Shown here one piece after another: positions 1 through 8,112 of a stretch of DNA of 32,908 nucleotides. The first letter of the stretch is position 1; each line of letters starts with the position of its first letter. Source of the DNA: Limisphaerales bacterium (GTDB lineage Bacteria; Verrucomicrobiota; Verrucomicrobiia; Limisphaerales; JADLHS01). The DNA lies in the NCBI GenBank assembly GCA_020848635.1, contig JADLHS010000373.1, positions 1 through 32,908 of the forward strand, written 5' to 3'. Position numbers and translations under genes: made by a program. The notes beneath the pieces were generated by a model that did not search any database, was not told where the DNA came from, and worked only from the letters and a program-made list of their open reading frames with translations.

Positions 1-1622
1 AGCCAGGGCTTGTTGAGCACCAGCCGCAGCGACGGCGCGTAGGCGCGCTTGAGGAGGCGCACGAGCCAGTTGTCGTCCTCGCTCACATGGCCGCCCAACA
101 GGTAGGCGCAGAGCACCGGCATAAGCGTGAGCGCCAGGACCAGCGCACCGCCCAGCGCCAGCATCACGGTGATCGCCATCGGATGGAACATTTTTCCCTC
201 CACGCCGCTGAGGGCGAGGATCGGCACATAGACAATCGTGATGATGAGCACGCCAAAGAACATTGGATTCGCGACCTGCTTGCTGGCAACACCCACGGTG
301 TGCAGGCGCTCGACCGGCGTGAGCACCCGTCCCAGTTGTTTTTGTTTTTCACCCAGCCGCCGCACAATGTTCTCCACCATCACCACCGCGCCATCAATAA
401 TCAGGCCGAAGTCCACCGCCCCCAGACTCATCAGGTTTCCGGACACGCCGAACTTCAACATGCCGGTCAGCGCGAAAAGGAAGGACAGTGGAATTGCCGC
501 CGAGACGATGAGCGCGGCCCGCCAGTTGCCCAGCATCAACAGCAGCACCACGACCACGAGGATCGCGCCCTCGAAGAGGTTTTTCTTCACGGTGGCCACG
601 GTGCGATCCACCAGGTCCGCGCGGTCATATTGGGTGCGGATCTCCACACCCGGCGGGAGGCGCGACGCAATTTCCTGCAACCGCTCGCCAAACCGTTTTG
701 CCACCACGCGGCTGTTCTCCCCGGCCAGCATCATGGCCGTGCCAAGGATAGTTTCTTCGCCGTTCTCGGTCGCGGCGCCGGTGCGAAACCGCGAACCGAT
801 GGCGACGTCCGCCACGTCGCTGACGGTGATAGGTTTCACACCACCGGCGAATTTGAGGGGCAGGCCGGCAATTTCCTCCGCGTTCTGCACGCGGCCCACG
901 GTCCGAACGGTGAGTTGGTTCTCGCCGCGGTTGATCACGCCACCGCCCGTGTTCTCGACGTTCTCGCCAACCACCATGGCCAGGTCGCCAAAGGTCAGGC
1001 CGGCCTGCTCGAGGTCGCGCGGGCGCGGCTGGATGACGATTTGTTTCTCGTAGCCGCCGCTGGCATTGATCTCGGCGATGCCGGGCGTGGTGCGCAGCAT
1101 CGGTTTGATGGTGAACTCGTGCAGCTCGCGCAGTTCGCGCAACTGTTCGAGGCGATCCGCCGGACGATTCGTGGCATTGGCGCGCCAGCCGACGGTGTAG
1201 TAGTAGATTTCGCCCAAACCGGTGCTGATGGGCGCCAGTTTGGGCGTCAGGCCTGGTGGCAGACGATCGGCTGCGGCTTGCAGACGCTCGGCGACCAACT
1301 GCCGGGAGCGGTAAATGTCCGCGCCATCCCGAAAAATGAGCGTAACCTGTGACAGGCCAAACTTGGTGAGCGAGCGCATCTCCTCGACGCCCTGAATGCC
1401 GGACAGTTCCATTTCGAGAGGGACGGTTACGGCTTTCTCGCTTTCCTCGGGGGCCAGGGCTGGCACTTCGGTGTTGACCTGCACCTGCGGACTCGTGATG
1501 TCCGGCACCGCGTCAATCGGCAGGTTAAACGCCGACCAGAGGCCGATGCCGAGCGAGACGGCGGCGACCAGCAGCAGAAAGGTGCGCTGGCGGAGCGACG
1601 CATCAATGAGGCGGTGAAGCAT
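1..1622 (-). CDS. CusA/CzcA-family heavy-metal efflux RND pump (N-terminal part, cut by window edge)
   Basis: This is the inner-membrane proton/metal antiporter of a tripartite RND efflux system. About 540 codons are visible and the C-terminal half lies outside the window. The start ATG at 1622 is followed by a hydrophobic first membrane helix (residues about 14-30) and then the LPIDAVPDI segment typical of the family. Around residues 397-420 the stretch NLMSLGAVDFGLIIDGAVV is the signature of CusA/CzcA-type (HME) pumps rather than drug pumps, and is followed by VENIVRRL. The visible end, near LTLMPVLCAYLLGG, is the hydrophobic block just before the second periplasmic half. The start is 10 bp after the TolC-family stop, so the two are surely cotranscribed. 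The metal (Cu/Ag or Co/Zn/Cd/Ni) cannot be read from this part. Confidence 0.93.
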   Translation of the reverse strand, partial: MLHRLIDASLRQRTFLLLVAAVSLGIGLWSAFNLPIDAVPDITSPQVQVNTEVPALAPEESEKAVTVPLEMELSGIQGVEEMRSLTKFGLSQVTLIFRDGADIYRSRQLVAERLQAAADRLPPGLTPKLAPISTGLGEIYYYTVGWRANATNRPADRLEQLRELRELHEFTIKPMLRTTPGIAEINASGGYEKQIVIQPRPRDLEQAGLTFGDLAMVVGENVENTGGGVINRGENQLTVRTVGRVQNAEEIAGLPLKFAGGVKPITVSDVADVAIGSRFRTGAATENGEETILGTAMMLAGENSRVVAKRFGERLQEIASRLPPGVEIRTQYDRADLVDRTVATVKKNLFEGAILVVVVLLLMLGNWRAALIVSAAIPLSFLFALTGMLKFGVSGNLMSLGAVDFGLIIDGAVVMVENIVRRLGEKQKQLGRVLTPVERLHTVGVASKQVANPMFFGVLIITIVYVPILALSGVEGKMFHPMAITVMLALGGALVLALTLMPVLCAYLLGGHVSEDDNWLVRLLKRAYAPSLRLVLNKPW

Positions 1623-1632
1623 GGTGGTCCTC

Positions 1633-2946
1633 TCAGCGCGAAGTCAGGGAATCCAGCGATTGACCCACGATCACTTCCAACTGCTGCCGGTGCTCCAGCG
1701 CCTCGTGACGCGTGGCCAGGAGGGATTCCAGCGCGTCAAGATACTTCAGTTGCATCTCGACATACGTTGTCACGGGCACGGCGCCGAGACGGAAATGCCG
1801 ATCCGCCAACTCAGCGGCCTCGCGGAATTGCGCCTGGGCGTCGGGCCGCCATTGGGCCATCTCCTCAAGTTGGGTCTGGAGCGCCAGGGTGTGGTCCGTC
1901 AGCCGGCGCTCCACGTCCCGTTGGGCCGCGCGCACCGATGCCTCCGCCTGTTGCACGCGCGCCTCGGCGGCTTCGATATTGCCCTTGTTCTGATTCCACA
2001 ACGGCAGCGGCAGGCTCATCCCCACGCCCACGATCCGTTGTTCGTCATTGGCTTTCTCGGAAGCATAAAACGGCGCGAGCGTCACGCTCGGATAGCGCTC
2101 ATTCCGCGCCAAAGACACCTGAAATCCCTGTTGGGCCAGTTCGGTCTGCCGCATCCGGAGTTCGAAGCTGTTGGTCGCGGCCACGTCCAGCAAGATGGAC
2201 AGGGCGGGGGCGTTCGTCGGCACCAGCAAACTGCCGGTGAGCCTGAGTGGGGACGCTGCGGGTGCGCCGCGCAGTTGGTTGAGTTCCAACAGCGCGCCCT
2301 GCAACTCGCGACCGGCTTGGGCCGCGCGGCGTTGGAGGGTGACCGTGTTGGCCTCGATAATCCGCTGGTCGAGCAGGGGCGTGACCCCGGTTGGTTCACG
2401 TTGCACCAGCGTCTCCAGCAACGATCGGAAACGTTGCATCACCTCATGCGTCGCGTCGGCCTTCTGCTGTGCGGCCAGTGCCAATTGCGCTTTGGCCCGA
2501 GCCCGGGCGGCGAGCGCCGCCTGAAACTGCGCCAACCCCAGCTCGGCCAGTTCCACCTGCCGGTTCGCGATGGCCTTGCGCAGCGCAATGCGGCCCCGGT
2601 ATTCGAAGGTTTGCGCCACGGACACCGACCAGGCGGGGCCGTCACCGATGGCGGGGCCACCACGTTCCCAGACCCGTTTGCTGCCGAGGTCGGCGGACAC
2701 CTCCGGATTGTTCCACTGCGCCGCGGTCCGGCGTCCAGCTTTGGCGGCGGTAATTTCCGCGCGGTAGAAATCAATCTCGGGATTCTGGCGCACGACCTCT
2801 TCCACGACAGCATCCACGGTCAGAGTTTGTGGGATGTGGGTTGATACCGCCGGCGACTCGGCTGCCGTCAGGGCGGTAGTGGCACCCAGAAGCGAGCCAA
2901 TGAGCACATGTGATGCGAAGCATCTGAGGGATTTTGGTGTTTTCAT
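1633..2946 (-). CDS. TolC/CzcC-family outer-membrane efflux protein
   Basis: This is the outer-membrane channel that would pair with the adjacent RND pump. I chose the start at 2946 because a Sec signal peptide follows directly (MKTPK, a hydrophobic core near residues 10-25, then TAAES). An in-frame start 33 codons upstream adds a basic segment unlike a signal peptide. The mature protein is about 437 residues in all and shows the two repeats of long Ala/Glu/Arg-rich helices expected of the outer membrane efflux fold, with segments such as VDAVVEEVVRQNPEI near the N-terminus and LPLWNQNKGNIEAAEARV in the second half. These resemble CzcC/CusC-type proteins. It is 10 bp upstream of the pump gene. 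The usual HlyD-type adaptor gene is not between them. Confidence 0.9.
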   Translation of the reverse strand: MKTPKSLRCFASHVLIGSLLGATTALTAAESPAVSTHIPQTLTVDAVVEEVVRQNPEIDFYRAEITAAKAGRRTAAQWNNPEVSADLGSKRVWERGGPAIGDGPAWSVSVAQTFEYRGRIALRKAIANRQVELAELGLAQFQAALAARARAKAQLALAAQQKADATHEVMQRFRSLLETLVQREPTGVTPLLDQRIIEANTVTLQRRAAQAGRELQGALLELNQLRGAPAASPLRLTGSLLVPTNAPALSILLDVAATNSFELRMRQTELAQQGFQVSLARNERYPSVTLAPFYASEKANDEQRIVGVGMSLPLPLWNQNKGNIEAAEARVQQAEASVRAAQRDVERRLTDHTLALQTQLEEMAQWRPDAQAQFREAAELADRHFRLGAVPVTTYVEMQLKYLDALESLLATRHEALEHRQQLEVIVGQSLDSLTSR

Positions 2947-2987
2947 AGTTGTCTGAATGACGTGTCTTTTCCATCCCCCACCCGACG

Positions 2988-3016
2988 AACGGCAACGGCG
3001 GAGAACCGTTGCCGTT
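2988..3016. repeat. Perfect 11-bp inverted repeat with 7-nt loop
   Basis: AACGGCAACGG at 2988-2998 is the exact reverse complement of 3006-3016, separated by 7 nt. It lies between the DUF2202 stop (3050) and the TolC-family start (2946). No T-run follows on the minus strand, so it is not a classical intrinsic terminator. It could be an mRNA stability or attenuation hairpin, or an operator. Confidence 0.5.
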
Positions 3017-3049
3017 TGCACCAATGCCTTTGAGCCCAATTCCATGGTG

Positions 3050-3553
3050 TCAGTTTAGCGCCCGGGTGAACGCCGCCAAGTGATTATACGAGCCATCCAG
3101 CAGGTTGCTGAACACATTGCGGATCGGTTTCTCTCTCATGGTCTTCAGAGCCTCCTTCAAATCGGCAATGTCGGTTTGTTCGATCAACACGCCGACCGCC
3201 AGCGCGTCTTCCAGCGATTGGCTGCCAAACACGATGAGTTCGTCATAAAGTGCTTGGAGTTCAGGATATGTGAACTTGCCCGCCTCGGCTGGCGTGGCGT
3301 CGGTGAGCCGATACCGCGCGATGAGGTTGCCCACCGCGTCCATGTGGCGCTGCTCGGATACGGCGATGCTGCCGAATGTTACATGCCCCCATTTCGCGTA
3401 GAGCACCTGATAAACGTCGCGCGCCACTTTCTCCTCCTGCTTCATGAACAGGATACTGGAGGATTCGGTCGCCGTCAGGGCGAAGGCCGCCGAGACCAAG
3501 CCGCTCATCAACACGGCGGCTACGATTGCTTTGGTGAATGTTGTCGTTTTCAT
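3050..3553 (-). CDS. DUF2202 ferritin-like secreted protein
   Basis: The product has 167 residues. The start at 3553 has a good ribosome-binding sequence (AAGGAAAG) close upstream and gives a clean signal peptide (MKTTTFTKAIVAAVLMSG, then an A-x-A-like end near FALTATES). The upstream in-frame start would place a Cys/Arg-rich segment before it. The mature part matches DUF2202, a four-helix ferritin-like family: an EEKVARDVY helix with paired glutamates, an SEQRHMDAV helix with Glu and His, then ALYDELIVFGSQSLEDAL and a final helix near NVFSNLLDGSYNHLAAF. In the family these Glu/His residues form a candidate di-metal site, so an exported metal-binding or redox role is likely but unproven. It sits 103 bp upstream of the efflux channel gene in the same direction. 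Confidence 0.85.
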   Translation of the reverse strand: MKTTTFTKAIVAAVLMSGLVSAAFALTATESSSILFMKQEEKVARDVYQVLYAKWGHVTFGSIAVSEQRHMDAVGNLIARYRLTDATPAEAGKFTYPELQALYDELIVFGSQSLEDALAVGVLIEQTDIADLKEALKTMREKPIRNVFSNLLDGSYNHLAAFTRALN

Positions 3554-3668
3554 AACTTTCCTTGCGATCTGTTTGTTGGTTCTCTGTCGAGCGCAACCGT
3601 TGCACCCGTTACACAAGCAACAGACCCCAGAAAGGTGAACCGCTGCCGTACGCGCGAATTACAGTTTC

Positions 3669-3687
3669 GTTATCTGAGCAAGATAAC
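3669..3687. repeat. 7-bp inverted repeat GTTATCT-N5-AGATAAC
   Basis: This near-palindrome lies about 115 bp upstream of the DUF2202 start and just downstream of the response-regulator stop (3725). It could be an operator for the downstream metal genes or the remains of a hairpin. There is no other copy close by, so this is only a candidate. Confidence 0.3.
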
Positions 3688-3724
3688 CGTGGAACAACCG
3701 CCCTGGGTGCAGCTTCAAGAGCGT

Positions 3725-4399
3725 TCAGGGATTGGCCTTGATGCAATAGCCCACGCCACGAATGGTTTCGATGAGTTTGCTGGGAAAGTCGCCGTCCACT
3801 TTCTTGCGCAGACGCTGAATGTAAACCTCCACCAGGTTGGTGCCCGGATCAAAATTGTAATCCCAGACCCGTTCGCAGATCTCGACGCGCGTCAACACCC
3901 GGCCCGGCGAGCGCAGCAGATGTTCCAGCAACGAAAACTCGCGGGCGGTCAGTTCGATGGCCTGCTCACCCCGCGCCACTTTGCGCGTCAGCAAGTTCAT
4001 GGTCAGGTTGGCGACGGCCAGAATGCTCTGACTTGCGCCGGCCGCCCGCCGGGTCACCGCATGAAGCCGCGCGATCAGTTCTTCAATGTGAAAGGGCTTG
4101 GTCAGATAATCATCCGCGCCGAGGTTCAAACCTTCGAGCCGCTCATTGAGCTCGCTGCGCGCGGTGAGGAGGATGACCGGGAGTGCGATTTTCCTTTCGC
4201 GCAGGTTACGCAGTATACTCAGGCCATCCTTGCCCGGCAGCATGATGTCGAGGATGGCAGCATCGTAAGGACGCGAGGTAGCCAGAGCATAACCTTCGTC
4301 GCCGTGCTGCGACACTTCTACGACAAAACCCTGGGCCTCCAGTCCCTTGCGGATAAGGGAGGCAATCTTTTTCTCGTCTTCAATGATCAGAACTTTCAC
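3725..4399 (-). CDS. OmpR/PhoB-family two-component response regulator
   Basis: This is a 224-residue DNA-binding response regulator. The receiver domain (residues 1-115) has the acidic pair E7/D8, the phospho-acceptor D51 in AAILDIMLPGKDG, the switch T79 and K101 in LTKPF. A winged-helix output domain follows (residues about 128-222) with the family pattern ELTAREFSLLEHLL, GRVLTRVEICERVWD and VEVYIQRLRKKVD ending in IRGVGYCI. It most resembles the CusR/CopR/QseB group, and it lies upstream of a metal efflux channel and pump in the same orientation. The usual partner histidine kinase gene is absent: the downstream gap to the DUF2202 start has no kinase and the upstream gene is a haem lipoprotein. 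Confidence 0.93.
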   Translation of the reverse strand: MKVLIIEDEKKIASLIRKGLEAQGFVVEVSQHGDEGYALATSRPYDAAILDIMLPGKDGLSILRNLRERKIALPVILLTARSELNERLEGLNLGADDYLTKPFHIEELIARLHAVTRRAAGASQSILAVANLTMNLLTRKVARGEQAIELTAREFSLLEHLLRSPGRVLTRVEICERVWDYNFDPGTNLVEVYIQRLRKKVDGDFPSKLIETIRGVGYCIKANP

Positions 4400-4463
4400 A
4401 GAAACCCAACCTCAACTTCAGACGCACAACGCGAACGATTGGTGCATGCCGGCGGCGGGAGAT

Positions 4464-5096
4464 TCACGGTGTCCGCGGCAACGTGGCCACTGGAATATCA
4501 ATCCGCCAGGCACCCCGCAGTTGCCCGAGTTTGAAACCCGTCGCGTCGTCCTGCGGATACAAGCGTTGAATTATGGCAACGTTTTCGGCCGAAATGTCCT
4601 TGCCCGGCTCGCCATGACATTTCAGGCAAAGTTCATTGTTGAGAATGATTGGTGCGAAGAAGGTTGCCGTGCTCGAGGTTAGATTGGTCACGAGCGGCGG
4701 GGGCGGATTTGTGCCAGTCAACGCCGCTGCAAAATGATTCAGGATTGCCAACTCCGTCGTATCGGCGCGATCCGCGGGATTGCGCGACTTGTGCGTCATG
4801 CGCCGGATGGTGACGCCATGCTTACCGGCCATCCCCGCCGTGAGCGGGGAGGCGGCAAGTGAGCAGAACGGCAACGCGTTGCTCACACCGCCTTGCTGGA
4901 TTGCGGCCTGGAGATTAGAACTGAGCAGGCTGAAGGTTTCCGCGGCGATAGACTTGCCAATTTGAATAGCGCCCTTTTGTACCTCAGCAGACGGGGCTGC
5001 GGGGACTGCTGCGGTGGGCGTTGTTGACTCAGGAGGTTTTGAACAACCCACCATCAGCAGCAGCGGCAGAACGATCCCGGTTGCCAGGCATTTCAT
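4464..5096 (-). CDS. DUF3365 (Tll0287-like) c-type haem lipoprotein
   Basis: The product is about 210 residues. The start at 5096 overlaps the anti-sigma stop as ATGA and gives a lipoprotein signal (basic residue, hydrophobic LPLLLMVG, acceptor Cys18). A Pro/Ala/Thr-rich linker (residues 20-38) is followed by a DUF3365-like domain with the conserved FCSLAASPLT segment near residue 78, the RRMTHKSRNPADRAD loop near 99-112, and one haem-c motif CLKCH at 157-161. In this family the domain is a PAS-like periplasmic haem sensor, often the sensory part of kinases or cyclases. Here it is free-standing and tethered to a membrane. Its place between an anti-sigma factor and a kinase-less response regulator suggests it senses redox state or ligand for that circuit, which is inference. 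Confidence 0.85.
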   Translation of the reverse strand: MKCLATGIVLPLLLMVGCSKPPESTTPTAAVPAAPSAEVQKGAIQIGKSIAAETFSLLSSNLQAAIQQGGVSNALPFCSLAASPLTAGMAGKHGVTIRRMTHKSRNPADRADTTELAILNHFAAALTGTNPPPPLVTNLTSSTATFFAPIILNNELCLKCHGEPGKDISAENVAIIQRLYPQDDATGFKLGQLRGAWRIDIPVATLPRTP

Positions 5097-5338
5097 TTGA
5101 TTGGATGCTTTTCCTTCCACTTTTCGCGAAGCGTAGCGTGGAGTTTGGAGCGAAACGCGACCGGCAACTCATACGGCTGGCCGTTTTTGTAGAGCGTGAT
5201 GGTCTTGCGGATGTTGTCCACGACTACCTGGCAAGGGTCGCATCCCGCCATGTGCTTTTCGAACTCCTCGCAAATGGCCGGATCAACCGTGCCATCCACG
5301 TATTCGTTCAACATCCTAAGCAGTTCTTCGCACTTCAT
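5093..5338 (-). CDS. Zinc-finger (zf-HC2/ZAS) anti-sigma factor
   Basis: This is an 81-residue protein with the ZAS signature H29-x3-C33-x2-C36 and an additional Cys3 in the opening MKCEELLRMLNEYVDG helix, which is typical of anti-sigma domains that clamp ECF sigma factors. Many relatives continue into a membrane helix and a periplasmic domain. This one stops after a basic C-terminal tail (KLHATLREKWKEKHPIK) and has no membrane segment, so it should be cytosolic and could be redox- or zinc-controlled like RsrA. It lies 70 bp after the sigma factor gene, and its stop codon overlaps the start of the haem lipoprotein gene (5093-5096), implying translational coupling. Confidence 0.88.
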   Translation of the reverse strand: MKCEELLRMLNEYVDGTVDPAICEEFEKHMAGCDPCQVVVDNIRKTITLYKNGQPYELPVAFRSKLHATLREKWKEKHPIK

Positions 5339-5408
5339 TGTCTCTCGTTCTGTGTGGATTGAGCCGCGAGGAGGTTAAAAGTCACAGCATTCGTGAAGGA
5401 CATTACGC

Positions 5409-6053
5409 TCAACGCGGGTGATTATGTGAGCGGATCAGTTGTGTCGCCGGATCACCCAGCGTTTGGGTTAACTGCTCGCGCAATTGCAGTCGGGCCCGGA
5501 GCAATCGCATTTTGGTGTTGGCCTCGCTGAGACCAAGGGCCGCAGCCGTTTCTTTGATGGAAAGCCCTTCCACGTCCCGCAGCAGAAAGACCAGCCGGTG
5601 TTTTTCGTCCAATTGGGTCAGCGCTTCGTCCAACAGCCGCCGAATCTCCCGAGTTTCCACCAGTTGCTCCGGCGACTGGCGCCAATCCGCGATGAACTCG
5701 GGATGCGGAATGGTATCAGAATGATCCGAGGGTTCGGTTGCTTCCTCCAGGGAAACTATATCCAGACCTTTGCGCTTGCGAATGATTTTCAGCGCCGCGT
5801 AGGTGGCAATTCGGAGCAACCAAGTGGACAAACTGGATTCGCCACGAAAGCGATCAAGGTGTTCCACCACGCTCAAAAACGTTTGTTGAGTGACATCCTC
5901 GGCGTCTTGCTCCTGGCGTAACATCCGCATCGCCAAAGAATAAACCCGCCGTTCATGCCGGGTGGTGAGCGCGTCGAACGCGTCCAGGTCGCCCGCTTTA
6001 GCGCGCAGCACCAATTCACCATCGGAAAGTACGGGGGGCATCTGGTTAATCAT
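5409..6053 (-). CDS. ECF-type RNA polymerase sigma factor (RpoE-like)
   Basis: The product has about 214 residues from the ATG at 6053. An upstream in-frame ATG adds 31 residues of unrelated-looking sequence, and M36 (6041) is also possible. Sigma region 2 spans roughly residues 25-95, with DAEDVTQQTFLSVVEHLDRF and STWLLRIATYAALKIIRKRK for core and -10 contacts. Region 4 spans about 140-195 with LDEKHRLVFLLRDVEGLS, then the helix-turn-helix IKETAAALGLSEANTKMRLLRAR for -35 recognition. The region 2-4 linker is acidic (residues about 98-125). It heads a run of same-strand genes with its anti-sigma partner immediately downstream. Autoregulation is common in such pairs but no promoter copy was identified. 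Confidence 0.92.
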   Translation of the reverse strand: MINQMPPVLSDGELVLRAKAGDLDAFDALTTRHERRVYSLAMRMLRQEQDAEDVTQQTFLSVVEHLDRFRGESSLSTWLLRIATYAALKIIRKRKGLDIVSLEEATEPSDHSDTIPHPEFIADWRQSPEQLVETREIRRLLDEALTQLDEKHRLVFLLRDVEGLSIKETAAALGLSEANTKMRLLRARLQLREQLTQTLGDPATQLIRSHNHPR

Positions 6054-6321
6054 GCTCAATTTGACCAGCTGAGTGTATGGGAAAGCAGGTTGCCCGCAAG
6101 GCAACGCTTCTGAGTCCGTGCCGCAACGCGCGAATGCAAGGCACACAGGTTGGGCCGGAACGAGTTCGAGCAGCCATATCTAAATCAAACACCCGATGTG
6201 TCGGCGTGCCGTCGTAGCCAAACCGACGCGGCGGTAACGCGAACCAACTTGCGCTACTTTGCTGGGAGGCTTCGCCAGTTTGGCATCGCTGTTGCAAAGC
6301 ACCCTCCGAGATGACAGGATA
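6054..6321. promoter_or_regulatory. Divergent intergenic region between sigma operon and XRE-sensor operon
   Basis: This 268-bp gap separates the minus-strand sigma gene from the plus-strand regulator gene, so it must hold both promoters. A 6-bp inverted repeat (GTTGCC at 6089-6094 and GGCAAC at 6100-6105) is visible on the sigma side. No confident -35/-10 pair was recognised. Confidence 0.35.
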
Positions 6322-7383
6322 ATGCCCATGCGCGACAGCCTCCCAGCTCCACATCCGGTGCTCACGCGCCGACTGGCTAACCAGTGGTCCCAGGTGGAAC
6401 TGGCGGGACGCGCCGGCATTTCCCGCGCGGCAGTCAATGCCATCGAGGGCGAACGCCTTTTACCGTCCATCGCCACAGCCTTGGCGCTGGCGGCGGGATT
6501 CAAGTGTTCGGTCGAGGAATTGCTCGGACGCGGCGGGACGGCCGAGGCGCACAGCCCGGAATGGGCGTGGACACCGCGAGTTGAGCCTTGTCGCTACTGG
6601 GAAGCGGAGATCGGGGGGCGCAGACTGCTTTATCCGGTCGAAGGTATTTCGTTGAATTGCATTCCGCCTGACGGCGTGTGGCCCCACGGTTTTGGTTGTG
6701 ACGTGGGTGCACATACTGCCGAGACGACATTGATTCTCTCCTGCTGGGATCCCGCTGCCGGCTTGCTCGCCACCGAATATGCGCGGGCCAGTGGGTTTCG
6801 CTTGATCGTGCTTTCGCGAGGCAGCAGCAAGGCCCTTGATTTGTTAATACGCGGCTTGGTACACATCGCGGGATTGCATCGTACGACTCAGGAACAACCG
6901 AACCGGAACGCAGAACCGGTGCGACTACAGCTTGGCGGCGGCTATCGGTTGGTACGGGTCGCACAATGGCAGGAGGGGTTGGCGCTGGCCGCCCACAACC
7001 AAACACGCTCGACCCGTTCCGTCGCTCGGAGCGCCCGGTGCCGGGCCTTGCGCGAAGCGGGTTCGGCGGCACGGGAATGTTTGGACGAGTTGCGCGCACA
7101 CGCACCTGGCCGCACCAGACACAGCGATACGGCGGTGGCTGAACCAGTTCGCGACGGCTGGGCTGATGCCGACGTCTGCGTGCAGTTGGCCGCTGAAGAA
7201 GCTGGGTTGAATTTTCTGCCGGTGCATGCGGAAACATTGGATTTTTGCTATTCCAGTGCATCGGAGCATGACCCACGAATCCAAGCGCTGATCCGGCTTT
7301 TGCACAGCCGCTCTTACCGACGGTTGGTCGGCGATCTGCCGGGCGGCGACGCCCGACGAACCGGGGAGACAATCGCCGCCTAA
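6322..7383 (+). CDS. XRE-family regulator with PBP-like (PF12727-type) sensor domain
   Basis: The product is about 353 residues from the ATG at 6322, which has an AGGAT sequence just upstream; a second ATG follows two codons later. Residues about 11-65 form an XRE helix-turn-helix ([37 protein letters not shown]). The rest resembles the periplasmic-binding-protein-like domain of one-component regulators found with molybdate/tungstate transporters: a [20 protein letters not shown] segment, [10 protein letters not shown] near the middle, and the characteristic end [33 protein letters not shown]. That last part matches the pattern of a regulator that binds an oxyanion or cofactor. It starts a plus-strand run that includes a TupA-like protein, which supports an oxyanion-sensing role. 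The ligand itself is inferred. Confidence 0.82.
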   Translation: MPMRDSLPAPHPVLTRRLANQWSQVELAGRAGISRAAVNAIEGERLLPSIATALALAAGFKCSVEELLGRGGTAEAHSPEWAWTPRVEPCRYWEAEIGGRRLLYPVEGISLNCIPPDGVWPHGFGCDVGAHTAETTLILSCWDPAAGLLATEYARASGFRLIVLSRGSSKALDLLIRGLVHIAGLHRTTQEQPNRNAEPVRLQLGGGYRLVRVAQWQEGLALAAHNQTRSTRSVARSARCRALREAGSAARECLDELRAHAPGRTRHSDTAVAEPVRDGWADADVCVQLAAEEAGLNFLPVHAETLDFCYSSASEHDPRIQALIRLLHSRSYRRLVGDLPGGDARRTGETIAA

Positions 7384-7391
7384 ACACCTCC

Positions 7392-8108
7392 GTGAAGCAA
7401 GTCTGTAGCAACAATAACTCGCCGGGGCGCGCCTTCACCCTGGTCGAACTTCTGGTTGTTATCGCGATCATTTCAGTGCTGGCGGCAATGTTGCTGCCTG
7501 CTTTGGCTAAGGCAAAGGAAAAGTCCCGGACCGCTCAATGCATTGGCAACTTGCGGCAATGGGGGCTGGCTTTTCGGATGTATGCCGATGACAACGACGA
7601 TTTTCTCCCGCGCCGTGGTCAAGGCGTCCAGGCGCTGTTTCAAATCGATCGTCCTACGGACTGGTTCAATGCGTTGCCGCCGTATTTTGGCTGCTCATCC
7701 TTTCAGCAACTCGTTTTAAGCAGCAATAAACCTGCTGCACACGGGCAGTCTGTTTTCGTCTGTCCCACTGCCAAGGATGCGGGCGGGACTTATTTTCTGC
7801 CTTACGCCATGAACATGAATCTCTCGCCATGGAATCTACCAGTGGCGACCAAGTTCAGCGAGGTGCTGCAACCGAGTTTTGTGGTGGCCCTGGGTGATGC
7901 TCCTGGACCTTATTCAGCGACGTTTCCATCAACCCGCGCTTACAGCGTGGTCGCACCGCATTCCTCCCGGGTTAATCTGCTTTTCCTCGGCGGGCAGGTG
8001 CAATCGTTCGCAGGTTCCTACGTGGGCTGTGGCATCGGCGATCCGCGTCGCGATGATGTGCGCTGGTTGACCGGCACTGCCAGTGACACACAAGCCAGCG
8101 CCTATTGA
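7392..8108 (+). CDS. Type II secretion pseudopilin-like protein (prepilin N-terminus)
   Basis: The product has 238 residues and appears to start at GTG 7392, since no in-frame ATG lies upstream of the prepilin segment. The first 35 residues carry the prepilin processing site and helix: [20 protein letters not shown], with the conserved Glu at +5. This is the verrucomicrobial/planctomycete family with an [20 protein letters not shown] segment and a C-terminal H-X9-DG motif. Here that motif reads [12 protein letters not shown], so the usual Asp is Gly. It begins 8 bp after the regulator stop and ends 4 bp before the TupA-like start, so it is tightly packed in the operon. It may be a secretion pseudopilin or a surface fibre subunit. 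Confidence 0.85.
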   Translation: MKQVCSNNNSPGRAFTLVELLVVIAIISVLAAMLLPALAKAKEKSRTAQCIGNLRQWGLAFRMYADDNDDFLPRRGQGVQALFQIDRPTDWFNALPPYFGCSSFQQLVLSSNKPAAHGQSVFVCPTAKDAGGTYFLPYAMNMNLSPWNLPVATKFSEVLQPSFVVALGDAPGPYSATFPSTRAYSVVAPHSSRVNLLFLGGQVQSFAGSYVGCGIGDPRRDDVRWLTGTASDTQASAY

Positions 8109-8112
8109 CCAC

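Noticed and set aside
87-1352. 421-codon open frame on plus
   Set aside because: It is antisense to the CusA-like pump, is full of His/Arg/Gln and has no domain; the minus strand carries clear family motifs.
3080-4534. 484-codon open frame on plus
   Set aside because: It lies opposite DUF2202 and the response regulator, both with clear motifs on minus, so it is a shadow frame.
6500-7471. 323-codon open frame on minus
   Set aside because: It is antisense to the XRE regulator and is Arg/Pro/Ser-rich with no family features.
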